Below are positions 1 to 11,547 of a stretch of DNA of 64,000 nucleotides, in pieces. The stretch covers positions 72,687,922 through 72,751,921 of the forward strand of contig CP142456.1 of assembly GCA_038049695.1 (NCBI GenBank), read 5' to 3'. Numbering within the stretch: position 1 is the first letter of the stretch; each line of letters begins with the position of its first letter. Source of the stretch: Cinnamomum chago (Eukaryota > Streptophyta > Magnoliopsida > Laurales > Lauraceae). Both the position numbers and the translations under genes were made by a program. A model generated the notes under the pieces. It worked only from the letters and a program-made list of their open reading frames with translations. It ran no database searches and was not told where the DNA came from.

Positions 1-3000
1 ACTTGGGATGCTCCTTCAGTTGCAGCACAAAAACAATGTCACCAGCTACTGTATCAGGCTGCAAAAGGAGTGATTCAATATGGTCATCACATATCATAGC
101 ATGATTTGAGAAATGAATCAAAATTCAGTAGCATTTGAAGGAAAAAAGATTGCATACCAAGCACTTTTGGAAAATCTAGCATTCAGATTTAACCCAAGGC
201 ATGCATAATGGAACCCTAACAAGGTCTCTCATTTGAAAAAAAAAAAAAAAAAATCCATCCCCAGCAGAATGCCATGCCAAGTATAGGGCTGCAACTTGGG
301 TTAGGCCTACTCAAACCTGACTGAGCCCAACCCGATTTCTGGCCGGGTTAGGTTAGCCTAGGATAATTCTGGTTATGATCTGGCTTAGGTTGAGAATGGT
401 TAACCATTTTTTTATATCAGTAACAGATACAACTAGATTAAAATAAGAAAAAGATCCATACAGCAGAACCAAAAAACACCTTCAACCAGGTATAAGAGCA
501 TTATACCCAGGACAAAGTTAGATAATAGAAGCTACCAAAGGAATAGACCTATCTAAGGAAAATATTCTCCTGCGCACTGTTCGCATGAAAATCATGGACA
601 GGAGCCGTTGGCTTGAATTTCACATGGGGTCCAGCTCTTTCACCATCCCTGTGGTCCACATGCGAACCGTGCGCAGGAGGACTATTTCCCCTATCTAGCC
701 CATGTTTTAGCTAAAGTATCAGCCATGCTATTGGTGGATCGGTTGACATGACGAAAAGCCACCTGCAAATAACTTCCACTTCCCTGGTCAGCAAACATCC
801 GAAGAAAACCAACGAATCACATTAGCTGAATCACTCTCCATAATTAAGCTACTCTGAAAAGACTCCAAAACAAACAAGAAAAGCTTCGAGGATAGCCAAA
901 ACCTCTGCTTCATTGGAATCTTTTAACACCCACTTGTTTAGAGAACATAAACAAAACTTCCCCCTTGTCATTGCAAAGAAACCCTCCAACACCCGCTGGG
1001 CCTGGTTTATATCTAGGTGCCCAATCGCATTAAATTTTAACACATCAAAAGGAGGAAGAAACCACAAAAACCACTTTCCTCACCTTTTGGGATCCACAGC
1101 CCATACAAGCCTCCCAATTAAATTGAATGTCATTTTATCTAATATTAGAGAACTCCTCTTTAACAAAATCCATTTAGCCACACAAGGGACCACCACCTCA
1201 AGAATAGCCTCTAAAGAAGATGAAGCATCCCCAAGATTTCTATTGTTCCTTTAGGACCAAATAGACCACAAAATAGCAAACAGAATAACACTCCAAAGGC
1301 CACACCCAAGAAAAGGCCCCATCCTCCAAGCCTCTGCCATCTGAGTAAAAAAAACCCGGCAAACACAAGACCCAACCTTCGTTGAAGAACCCGGGAAGCA
1401 CCAGATCCCATCCTCCAATTTAGATTTGAGTTGAGCTCAAGCCGAGGTCTCAATTGACCCAACCTTACCCTTTGTACCAATTTATTTTTTTCCATATCTT
1501 TTTATTCAATTGCACATAAGGTATTAATGAGACGCATTATAGCTGTCCGATCATACACATCCAACAGCTCTGACTACAGAGGTTGGCACATGTACTCACA
1601 CATGGGCCCGCTTATCATAAATTCTTCTTAAAAAAAAAACTGCCTTCTTATCACTGTCACTGAGCATTGTTGAGATTTATCATGTCAGCTCACATTTCAA
1701 ATAAACTCATGCTCACTTTTCATAAATGAAAACGACTTTCTTATTGCTGTCAGGCGTTGTTGGGATTTTCACATGTTTTGTATGGTGGTTGAGATTTTTA
1801 CTCTGTATGGTCTTGCATTCCTTTTTGTATATCGCTGGGCCTCATCAATATAGGAGGGAGGTATTTAGATGGAAATTTGGGTAGCTTTGCGAAAGGTTTG
1901 GACAAAATTTTGGTTGGTACTTGGGATTTCAACAATCTGTAATATTAGAATTCTTTGCTTTTGGGGATTAGGAATCTGGGGTTTCTAAAATGGAGATTTC
2001 AAAAGTTCGGGTTGGGACTAGGGATTTCTACAATTCAGTAATATCAAAATTCTTTGCATTTGGGGATTAGGAAATTTAAAACATGGGGTTTCTGATATGG
2101 AGATCTCAAAATTTTGGGTTGGTACTAGGGAATTCTACAATTCTGAAATGTCAGAATGATGCAGCAGCACCACCAGTCTCCGTGAGATATACCGTGGGCC
2201 ACATGTGGGACCCATGAAATTCTAATTATTATTAGTTTTAGTTTAGCAAAGATTGTAATTAGTATTACTTTCTAATTTGAATAGAATTCGTATTTTTTGT
2301 TTCCTAGTTTGATTAGGATTGTTTCTTAGGGCTTAAGTATCTTTTTATTATATATATGGCCTTGTAGAGATCCATGATCTCAGGTTTTGGAGTAAAAAGA
2401 ATTACCCTTTTGTGGGTTTATCGTTGGAGAGTGATCTTCTTCGTGTGATTGTTCCCTGGGAACCCTAATTGTACTCCGGCACTTGTGATCCTAACCCTAG
2501 GATTGCATCGCAGAACTCTTTGCCTATAGGGGACTTCGGGTTCTTGCTATTTGAAAATTTTTCAATTTAGTATTCTACTATTTGGCAGTTAGAGGGAATT
2601 TGAGGGAGCTCTAGTTTTGGAATTTGAAAATTTGCAGGTGATTTTGGGTTTGTGATTTGTGATTTAGGGCTTTCGAATTAAGGGTTCAGTAGATTTCAAA
2701 TTTTTGGGTTGATCAGGTTGGGTTAGGGCTATAAAGACTGGTTTGATCTAATCAGGTTGGATGTAAGGTCTGGGTCTAGGGTTAGGCAAAGATTGGCCAC
2801 AACACTAGTTGCAGACATAGCAAAGTAGGTTACTATTAGGGCCCAAGAAAATTGAGAATGAAGTGACAGAAATTACAGCTATGACAATCAACACTAAAAT
2901 AAATGGTACACAGGCTTACAGCTTCATCAGCTTCTCCCTCAAAAACAATTTTCTGACCGTGCTGCATTCCTTTCTCAACATGCACCTCCAGCACCTTCTT

Positions 3001-6000
3001 CTCCTGAGAAACTTTGTTTCCTTTGCATTGATTACATTTGTCCTTCTCACTAATGACTTCACCTGCATGGAGAATATGTTACAAAACAAGGCAACTTGCA
3101 GTGAAGAAGCAAAAAAGACCAATTAATATAAATATCTCTGTTTCACACCTGACCCTTTGCAGTCACTGCAAACATGTTGCATCTGTTGGATCATGCCTGG
3201 CCCAATGCGTCGAGTTGAGATCTTTGTCCCCGAACCATGGCATCCGTAACATCTCCCTGATGCACCACTCTTTGAGCCTTTGCTGAAATGATGAAACGAA
3301 AATAAAGGGAGAAAAGGATTGATATTATGATTCCCAAAATCATTTCATTATCAATGCTAAAAAAAATAGAAAAAAAAAAAAGATGTGTTGATGCAACTAA
3401 TGAAATAATAGCAATCAGAAGATCAAGAACTTGAGATCATCCATTGGTCAATGTTTTATGAGATGTTCCCATCCACTATAGTTGCCACATATAAATTGTT
3501 TGCGTCACCAATAGATGGGCCCAACAGCAATGTAGTATTAAGAAAAATTCACAATGGAATGCTCCTGTGTAAAAATAAATTACAAAGGGAAGCAGGGGAG
3601 ACAGCTTTGCACCTCCAAATGTCAGATACGTAAAGGAACTAATTTATAATAAAACAGAAAAAAATTAATATCCAAGACAAAACGTATAATCCTCAAAAAA
3701 AATTCCATCTTTTTTTTTTTTCTTTTCTCTAATCAAGTCCATTTTTTCCATTTCCATGCTTTTACAGATTTCTTTTCTCCTCCTTACTGTTGAATTCCTA
3801 TGAACAGGTAGTAAAACTTTAAAGAGGCCTAACATGCAGATCTACATGGGACCATCACACTCCTAGATTCAATTTAGTAGGGTGATGAATGCATCATCAT
3901 TTCTTATCAAAGGGAAAACTACATGATGATCATGGATTTTCACCTTTAATCCTTCACTGGAGCCCCTTTGCTATAAAGGAATTGCTTAAAATACCTAGGA
4001 ATTCAACACTGATCAAACAAAATGGCTCTAAGGTCTTGTTAAGCTAATGTTATGAATGCTTTCTTACATAAAAAGATTACAAAGCAGCTTTTGTAAATGA
4101 CTTAGATTGGGTTGCACGGTACAAAGGAAGTATTAACCACCATAACCTTGAAGAAAAATCTAAGTATCAGTCCACAATGTGATGATTTCTCGCATAGTGA
4201 GAGTAATTCTAAGTTGCCCACATTAGAATCAACAGGATAGAGCTCCCTTTTTTTTTTGAATGGTCAGGACAGAGCTACCTCTCAACATTGTTCTATTAAG
4301 TAGTGCCAATCATAGGACTGGGTTTGCACTGTGTTATTAAATCTGTGGGCCCAAGCCTGGGTCCTGGATTATACATTTGAATACCTATTGTAGGCCAAGT
4401 CCTGCTTGCACATTTAACACAGAGAGCATAAAATTTGGTAGTTGGGCTGGTCAAGAGTCTGCAGGCTACATTTCATTCTGGGTCTCAATATTAGGCTGAT
4501 GACCAAGTGGATTTGGCACGCATGAGCACCAGCACAGACCGTTCTGCTCACCATACACAAAATGTATCTCAACAAAACAAATTGTTCAAACTCCAACGAC
4601 AACAATTTCTTTTCGGTAAAATAAAATTTTACTATCATATAAAAAAAACTAATCATATACACAAGTATGTAGTTAACTTTGGCAGATTGATGAGGTGAAT
4701 TAGTATGGTACCCTTTGCATTTTGGACACAACACATTTTTACTCAAAGATAGCTTCTTTGATGTTCCATTATACAGGTCCTCTAGAGAAACCTTCAAACT
4801 GTGAACTACATCATCACCCTGTTTCTGCCTCCTTCCTCTTGAGCTACCACCTATACCAACAGGATCATCATCAAGCAATAATGAGCATAAAATGATCGAC
4901 CAAAGAAAGATTAAAGCCATGCGTATTAAGGAACTAAGCTCACCCCCAAAAGATGATCGACCAAAGAAAGATTCAAATATATCAAAAGGACTGTGAGAGC
5001 CACCGCCTCCACCCATTCCCTCTTTAAGGGCATCTTCACCATACTGGTCATAGATTTCTCTTTTCTCAGGAACGCTAAGAACTTCATAAGCTTGAGACAA
5101 CTCCTTAAACTGATCCAAAACAAAACCAAAATATAAATAAGCAGCTAACTGCAGATACATCCAAAATAGGAAAATCACATCAGTGCCAATGACCACATGT
5201 GCATATGCATGTTCATATTGTAACATGATAAGCATTATAGAGGACATCATGTGTGTGCGTGTTCATCCATTGACACTTGGTTAAGAAAGGTTCATTTGGA
5301 TTGAACCATAAGCTAGGAAACTCGGCCCAAGTAGTATATGCCTAGTGTATGAGTCTCTAAAGGATGTGACAGTGGTTTTGGTTCTCACTATGGCCGATGA
5401 TACCAGTAGGGTACAAGTTCCATATCTTTTTTGTCAAGTCTATTAATAATATAGCTCTACTACTTTGCAGCATTAAAAAAGTGAGAATAATGACAATTTC
5501 ACTCTGACCCAACTATGTTGGGGTCGGCTACATGAATTTTATTTCTCCATCTTGATCTATCTTAAGCTAAATCCTCAAATAAGTTCCAGTTCTTCATATT
5601 TAACTTTACTACCTCCATCCATGCCCTCATCAGCCTACCCCTTCCCCTTGGTGGGTCATCAACCTGCATAGCCGAACTTTTCCTTACTAGCGCCATTGTT
5701 GGATTGCGTTGGACATACTCAAATCATCTCAAACGGACTTTTCTAATTTTATCCTCCATGGATGTTACCCCTAAATGCTCTCGAAAGCGCCCATTTCTAA
5801 TTTTCTCCTTCCTAGTTTTCTACACATCCACCTCAGCAATCTCATATCTGCTCCATCCATTTTGTGCATATGTTGCTTTTTGATTTACCAACATTTTCCT
5901 CCATATGCCATAGTTGGTCTAATCATGGTCCTATAAAAAATTTCCTTAAATCTTATTGGCATTCGCGTCAGTCACAAAGCACTTCAAAAGCAAGTCTTCA

Positions 6001-9000
6001 CTTCAACCATCCCGCTTTTATCCTATGCCCAACATCTTCATCAATCTCCTTATCCTTACTAATTGTTGAGCCAAGGTAACGGAAAGAATCTCTGTGGTAT
6101 ATCTCCTAGACTTCAATTCTCACAGTAGTTTCAGCTCTTTGTATATGTTCACTAAACTTGAAATCCATATATTTTGTTTTTGTGCTGCTTATGTTTTAGC
6201 CTTTGGATTCTAAAGCCTCCCATCGTCATCTAGCCAGTTTTGCGTTCACACCTTCCCTTGTATTATCCACCAGCACTATATCACCTACAAACAACATGCA
6301 CCAAGGAATCTCCTCTTGAATATAAGCAATTACTCCATCCATAATCCGTGCTTAAAAAAGGGTTTATGGCTAACCCCTGATGCAAACCTATGGTCAATGA
6401 GAGCTCACTTGTCTCTCCATGGATAGTTCTCACACTCGTTACCGCTCCTTCATACATGCCTTTAATAATTTCAATATAACATCTTGGCACATTCCTTTTG
6501 TTTAAAACGCACAAAATCAAATCTCTAGGTACCATGCTGTAAGCTTTTTTTTTTAATGACCATGTTGTAAGCTTTTTCTATATCTATGAAGACCACATGC
6601 AGATTTTTTTTCTCTTCACTCGATATTTTTCCAATAATTGTGTAAGTAAGAAGACAACTTCCATAGTTGACCTCTATGGCATAAAACCAGGGACGTTGCC
6701 AGGATTTTCTTCTCGAGGGGGCAAGCAATAGTCAACTAGCAGCGGCAAAGGTAGATTTTTTTTTTAGAGGAGATAAATAATATTTCCATTTTTATTGATT
6801 TCTTTTACTTATCATTTAAAGACATATCTATATTTACTTCAAAAAAAATTTAATAATATCCAAAGAAAAAATCAAAATTTGAAAATATCAATTAAATTTA
6901 AACACAGTTTATCAAAACTTTGAGAATAAATAAATTACAAAAATAGTAGAGCTCACCATAATGAATCCAAACCGCTCAAAATAATCATTTACTCCGTTTT
7001 TAGAATAGAGAATTGCATCTCACTCTAATCAAAGTAGGGCCCATGCCAGATTAATCACTTGTAAATCAATCCTCCCAAAATTAATTTATGAATTGATTCA
7101 TTACTTGTGATTGTTTGATGGGGCCGCAAACCCATAATAGATATGGACGGTTGAAAATCTATAGATTAGTGACTTGTAATCTTTTGATGAGTCATTATGC
7201 TTGTACTAGAATAGATGATTGAAGAGAACATCATTGATAGCCCATTCACTAATATTATAAAATGGTGAACAACGTAGTAAGATCCATGCTACTCAAAATA
7301 GAAGCTCTTCCCTTACGTGGTTTCCTCAATTTTTACTCCAATAGAAGTTATTCCTACCATAAGGTTGAGCACATGATATTTTTAATAGTGTACTCAATAT
7401 GGTGGGACCAACTCCTATTGAGTGAAAATGGTGGGCAACCCAATAAAGGAGAGAGGGTTCATTTTTAATGGCCCAATTTTTTATTTATTTTTTTAGATCA
7501 ACCTAGCCCTTGATTTAATAGCCATAATGTTTAGTGATCTTTTAGCCATAGATTTTTTTGAGATTCAATCCAACGGTGGATAAATGCTTGAAATTCAATT
7601 AAAAAAAAAAAAAAAAGCCAAGATGCCCAAATCTAGTATTAAAGAGGCTTCTCTTAAATTGCCCTGAAGATAAACATCTAGGAGATAAAGAGGGAAGGGA
7701 TTAATTGCAAGCAGCAATCTCTCCTTAAAATTTGGATAATCATTTACTTATCTCTTTGGAAACAATTAAAAGACTATCCTTCAATCTTTTTAAATTCTCT
7801 CCTTTTTTGTGAATGAAAAGCAAGTGAGTGGGGGCTAAATTGTAAGGGACAAAAATGCCATAAAATACTTTGCAAATCCTTCCATATATTCAACTGAAAT
7901 GCAAAAGTTGAGGGGACAATTGACCCCACTTGACCCCCTCCCTCCGTGCATAAAAGCAAATTGATTTTCAGATATATTGGTCTTCTGTCTAAGTCTTTGC
8001 TCCATTACTCTCTCCCATAACTTCATTGAATGACTCATAAGTTTAATTCCAAGATCCCACGATAATTGATACAGTTTTTTGTATCCCCCATGTTCTTATA
8101 GATAGGTACTACAACACTTATTTTCCATTCATCCAACATTTTCTTTGTTATTAATATCTTATTGAATAGCGCCCCCCCTCTCTCCCAAAAAAAAAAACCC
8201 TTCTCCAAAGCATTTTCAAACCTCTATTAACTTCATTGAATGACTCATAAGTTTAATTCCAAGATCCCACGATAATTGATACAGTTTTCTGTATCCCCCA
8301 TGTTCTTATAGATAGGTACTACAACACTTCTTTTCCATTCATCCAACATTTTCTTTGTCATTAATATCTTATTGAATAGCGCCCCCCCCCCGCCCCCGAA
8401 AAAAAAAAAACTTCTCCAAAGCATTTTCAAACCTCTATCCAGCTTCATTTGTTTCAATGCTTTCCTTACTTCTAGCACCCTAATTCTATGAATAAAAATA
8501 TATTCTACTAATGATGTATCCTCTATTGTTCTAATGTCTCCTATATAATCTTCATTTAAAAGCTTGCTAAAATATTCCTCCAGCTTTCTTTGATATTGTT
8601 TTCTTTCACTAGAACATTTTGGTCATTGCTTTTAATACATTTAACATGATCTAAGTCCCTTTTTTTTCCTTTCCCTTATTTCTACAAGCTTAAAAATATC
8701 CTTCTCTTATTCCCAAATTATTATATAGGTTTTTTTTAATGGTCAAATTCTTATATAGGTCATCATATATGTTTTGAACTTTACATCACTTACTACTTTC
8801 TTCGCTTCTTTCTTTGCCTTCTCATACATATCATAGTTTTCCATATTTCTATCCATGCCAAACTTTGTAACATCATCTCTTCTCTCGAATATCTTCCTAA
8901 ACCTCTACACTCTACACCACCAGCTTCCTTTATTATAGTGTCTTTTCCCTTTCGACTCTCCAAGAACCTCTTTTGCAACCTTTCTAACACAGCTAGCCAT

Positions 9001-10044
9001 TTGATTCCACATCGTTGTAATTTCTCCCTCAAAATTCCATTATCCCTCCTCCATCGCCTTATACTTAAATATTGTTGCTCTTTCTCTTTCAAAGAACTCC
9101 ACCTTGTTTTAGGACATATTTTATTTACTACCCCTCTTGCTACTTCTAATGCAAAAATCTAAAACAGCTAATTTAGAGATTTTCTAAAGAGGAAAATCAA
9201 TACTTTGTAGAAAAATTTTAATATTAAAAATAAATTTTCATGTTATAGATAGGAATAGCAATTTGGTGTACAAATCCTAGATCTCAAAAAGTGCATAGCC
9301 GTATCACCAATTCTCATATCTGTATCCATACCTGAATATAGGCATCACAAGTCACAAGCCTTTAACTCAGCACGAGTATTGGTTGAATCTTACATCATTC
9401 AATAACTTCTGAAAAACTTGCGTTTTTAATCTTACCCCCATGATAGATGACAATTACAATGTTCCCTTTGAACAGAATCTCAACTTGTCCAAATATCAAA
9501 AGATTGTGCTACTCTCCATGCTAGTCCAGGATGGGGCAAATTTCCTCATGATTTACAACATTATTGCTGAACAATACTATAAGAATAGTGGGAACAATGC
9601 ATTAATCATCTCAATACTCCAATGGTTGCAAGTTGCTCATTTTCAATGATCAGAAATAGCCCTTTAAATTATTTCTAAAAAAACTGAAAGAAAGATATAG
9701 AAGTAGAGTAGCAATTATTTAACATGAATGTGAAATGCAATCTAGAAGGAAGGGGTCCAGACTAAATAATTCCATGCCAACTGCCAAGTTCTTGGTGTGT
9801 GTTGGAGACGTGTGCATAAAGTTGCAAAACAAAGGCAGATACTCAAGGAACTAAACCAGCTAAAGTAAAGATGAGATATAAGAGATGAGCTCACCTTCTC
9901 AGGGTCTCCGCCCTTGTCAGGGTGGTGACTTATGGCAGCTTTTCTGTAAGCTTTCTTGAGCTCATCCTGGCTCGCACTTTTTGAAACACCAAGAATCTCA
10001 TAGTACTTGGTGCTATCACCCTTCTTTGGAATATGACCAAACAT
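1..10044 (-). CDS. Type I (DNAJA/ANJ1-like) DnaJ co-chaperone, 3' end off window
   Basis: Cytosolic HSP40 of the ANJ1/DNAJA type, which delivers substrates to HSP70 and stimulates its ATPase. I read six exons on the minus strand: 10044-9895, 5109-4944, 4850-4712, 3282-3149, 3062-2920 and 58-1 (continuing off the edge). All junctions have GT/AG and the phases add up (0,1,2,1,0). The 263 visible residues hold a J domain (about 13-75) with the HPD motif in SHHPDKGG at 41-43, a G/F region ([13 protein letters not shown]), and four zinc-finger repeats: [32 protein letters not shown]. The next stretch is [13 protein letters not shown]; exon 6 reads [19 protein letters not shown]. No stop or frameshift lies in the exons, so the gene looks functional. 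The client-binding C-terminus is outside the window. Introns 1 and 5 are swollen by LINEs. A splice acceptor at 10129-10131 just upstream suggests a 5'UTR intron. Confidence 0.93.
59..2919 (-). other. Intron 5 of the DnaJ gene
   Basis: A 2861-bp intron between GCT|GTAAGC (exon 5) and TTTTGCAG|CCTGAT (exon 6). It holds a LINE 3' fragment at 690-1500. The rest is AT-rich sequence without a recognisable coding signal. Between about 1860 and 2150 a short motif (gggatttctacaattc and variants) recurs three times as a loose local repeat. Confidence 0.8.
690..1500 (-). mobile_element. LINE fragment with RNase H domain
   Basis: Remnant of the 3' half of a plant L1-type non-LTR retrotransposon in the sense direction of the host gene. 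In broken frames it reads, in order: a linker with [11 protein letters not shown] and [12 protein letters not shown] strings typical of the region after the reverse transcriptase, then an RNase H-like domain with [34 protein letters not shown] and finally [15 protein letters not shown]. Stops and frameshifts break it, so it is dead. No reverse transcriptase or endonuclease part is present. The order and residues fit the RNase H domain found in many plant LINEs, with its acidic residues (NEAE, SDSA) still visible. Confidence 0.75.
3283..4711 (-). other. Intron 3 of the DnaJ gene
   Basis: A 1429-bp intron between TGCAAAGG|GTACCA and ATTTCAG|CAAAGG. It interrupts the first zinc-finger repeat after CPKCKG. 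The sequence is AT-rich and I see no coding remnant in it. An open frame runs from exon 3 into this intron, but the continuation does not match the DnaJ family, and the real exon 4 is at 3149-3282. Confidence 0.75.
6687..7947. mobile_element. hAT-like element inside the LINE
   Basis: A 1261-bp insertion exactly interrupts the LINE reverse transcriptase. It is flanked by a perfect 8-bp duplication GCATAAAA (6679-6686 and 7948-7955), the length hAT transposases make. The left end reads CCAGGGACGTTGCCAGGATT, and the right end carries the C-rich stretch GACCCCCTCCCTCCGT, both like known plant hAT ends. The right end lacks the outer CCCTG that would complete the inverted repeat. No transposase frame is visible, so it is non-autonomous. 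Confidence 0.7.
8021..8440. repeat. Tandem duplication within the LINE
   Basis: Two direct copies of about 210 bp, starting at 8021 and 8231 with the same opening (cttcattgaatgactcataa). They differ at few positions and in the length of a C/A tract (gcgccccc...aaaa). The duplication lies in the LINE's reverse-transcriptase region and probably arose after insertion. Confidence 0.85.
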
Positions 10045-10128
10045 GATTTGGTGGATTCAATTAAGAAAGTGATGGATCAAGCGAGGACCTTGACAGCTTG
10101 TCTCAAATCTTGCTTCCCTTTGGTGCAC
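10045..10128 (-). other. Probable 5'UTR exon segment of the DnaJ gene
   Basis: Directly upstream of the DnaJ start codon, the minus strand reads a pyrimidine-rich stretch ending GTGTTCAG|GTGCACC, a good splice acceptor at 10129-10131. This suggests that 10045-10128 is untranslated exon sequence and that an intron lies in the 5' leader. Candidate first exons are discussed at 17200 and 18375. This is inferred from splice-site appearance only. Confidence 0.4.
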
Positions 10129-10607
10129 CTGAACACTCCAACGTAAAGAAAACACATGTAAATACAGCCATAATATGAAGTATAAAAGTAAATGGAAACA
10201 CCAAGTAGCAATGATTGGTCTAGTTGTTTCCATTGTCATCCCAAGAAGAAACAAAAATGAAAGAGATTTATTATAAACAAACATATAACTACCTTATCTC
10301 AATCCAAACAACATTATTAACAAAGATATAAGGCAACTTCTAGATCTTTCATTGAAAAGCCATTTTCACCAGTTACCAGAAGACAAATTCAGAAAACAAT
10401 TTCAAGTGGAATTTGATAAAGGCAAGCATAAGAGAAGAAAAAACCCTAAATATCCAACATAATTCCCACTTGAGATGACTTACTTCCAAAAAGCAAGTAG
10501 AGTGATAAAAAACTTTTCATGATACTGCAATAACAATTGTTTTCCCCATAACCAATTCCAAAAACTCGTCAAAGAAAATGCATGCATGGAGCTTAGAAAA
10601 TCCTTTA

Positions 10608-11466
10608 GGGCACGTTTGGCAAATTGAGAAGAATCCCTTAGTTAGAGGTTTTCTTTGGTATGTTGGAATCAAGTCATCCTCAAAGAGGATTTCCTAAAAA
10701 TAGTTCCAAGTTTGGCAGAAGAGAGGAATCATGGAGTCCATGCATTATGTGATCCAACAATAAGAAGTTTTTAGTCAATTTCTCATAATCCATGAAATAT
10801 CAAGGGCTGATCTTTCATTCCACAATCACTTTTGTCTCTTTAGATATTCTGAACGGTTCAGATCGTGCAAAGGGGGCCACATAAGTTAAAAAATTAACAT
10901 TTTAGATTATGAACGTTTTTGCAAATATCTCAAAATAGAGGATAGATCTACGGTTGAAAGTTGGGCCCCTAGTTGTATTTGGTCTCCTCTAAACTATTCA
11001 CGGTTCAGATGATGATTTCGAGGCCCACAAAAATAAAAAAATTGAAAAAAACAGACTGCCAATAATCCCGTTTTTTTTAACTGTGGGGCATATTAACAGT
11101 CAGAATGGTTTTGCAAATATCTCAAGTTATAGATGGAATCAACGGCTGATTTTTGGTGTGGTAGCCGTTTTGGACCTTGTGAACACTTTTACCGGTTTAG
11201 ATCTTGATTGTGGGGCCCATGAAAACCAAAAAAACGCAAAAACCGGTCCCACCTATTTTAACGTCAGATTCACTGTAGCTCCGCAAATCCGCGACTTTGT
11301 GGATTCCGCGGATCCTATGGGGGGGTGTCTGACTTCCAAAATATTTGCAAACAAGGATTTCTCTCTTCCTCCCTATGCTTTTCCATGCTGATCCAAACGT
11401 GGATTTTCCACGGGATTGAGGAAAAAATACAGAAATCCTCTCTGAGGATGTGTACCAAACATGCCC
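10608..11466. mobile_element. PIF/Harbinger-type non-autonomous element
   Basis: An 859-bp element with inverted ends GGGCACGTTTGGCA (left) and GGGCATGTTTGGTA (right, read inward), flanked by the 3-bp duplication TTA (10605-10607 and 11467-11469). GGGC..GTTTGG ends and a TWA duplication are the marks of PIF/Harbinger elements. Homology of the ends continues inside (aggattt and gaggatt motifs on both sides). There is no transposase. A local internal repeat (gcaaatatctcaa at 10921 and 11112) suggests internal duplication. Confidence 0.82.
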
Positions 11467-11510
11467 TTAGAGAGAGCAAGAACAGGTAAAGGGTATAATA
11501 TGTATGCTCC

Positions 11511-11547
<37 letters not shown>

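Larger units (their letters stand above)
5490..9170 (-). mobile_element. Dead 5'-truncated LINE (APE/RT type), split by a hAT
   Basis: Non-LTR retrotransposon in the same orientation as the host gene. From its 5' side it reads: a linker region (ESRKGKD...[16 protein letters not shown], 8793-9092), the start of the reverse transcriptase ([17 protein letters not shown], then ISENQFAFM up to 7956), and after the hAT insertion the continuation ([61 protein letters not shown]). The 3' end near 5490-5530 carries the plant LINE tail motif GACCCCAACATAGTTGGG. Stops and frameshifts are frequent and the endonuclease is missing, so it cannot move. It ends inside intron 1 and leaves the exons intact. Confidence 0.85.
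5110..9894 (-). other. Intron 1 of the DnaJ gene
   Basis: A 4785-bp phase-0 intron between CCTGAGAAG|GTGAGC and TGGATCAG|TTTAAG. In related genes this is where [10 protein letters not shown] joins FKEL. Most of it is transposon: a dead LINE in two parts (5490-6686 and 7956-9170) with a hAT element between them. About 9170-9890 is AT-rich with no feature that I recognise. Confidence 0.85.

Noticed and set aside
4414-4711. Continuation of the DnaJ frame past exon 3
   Set aside because: It does not match the family; the true exon 4 with two zinc-finger repeats is at 3149-3282.
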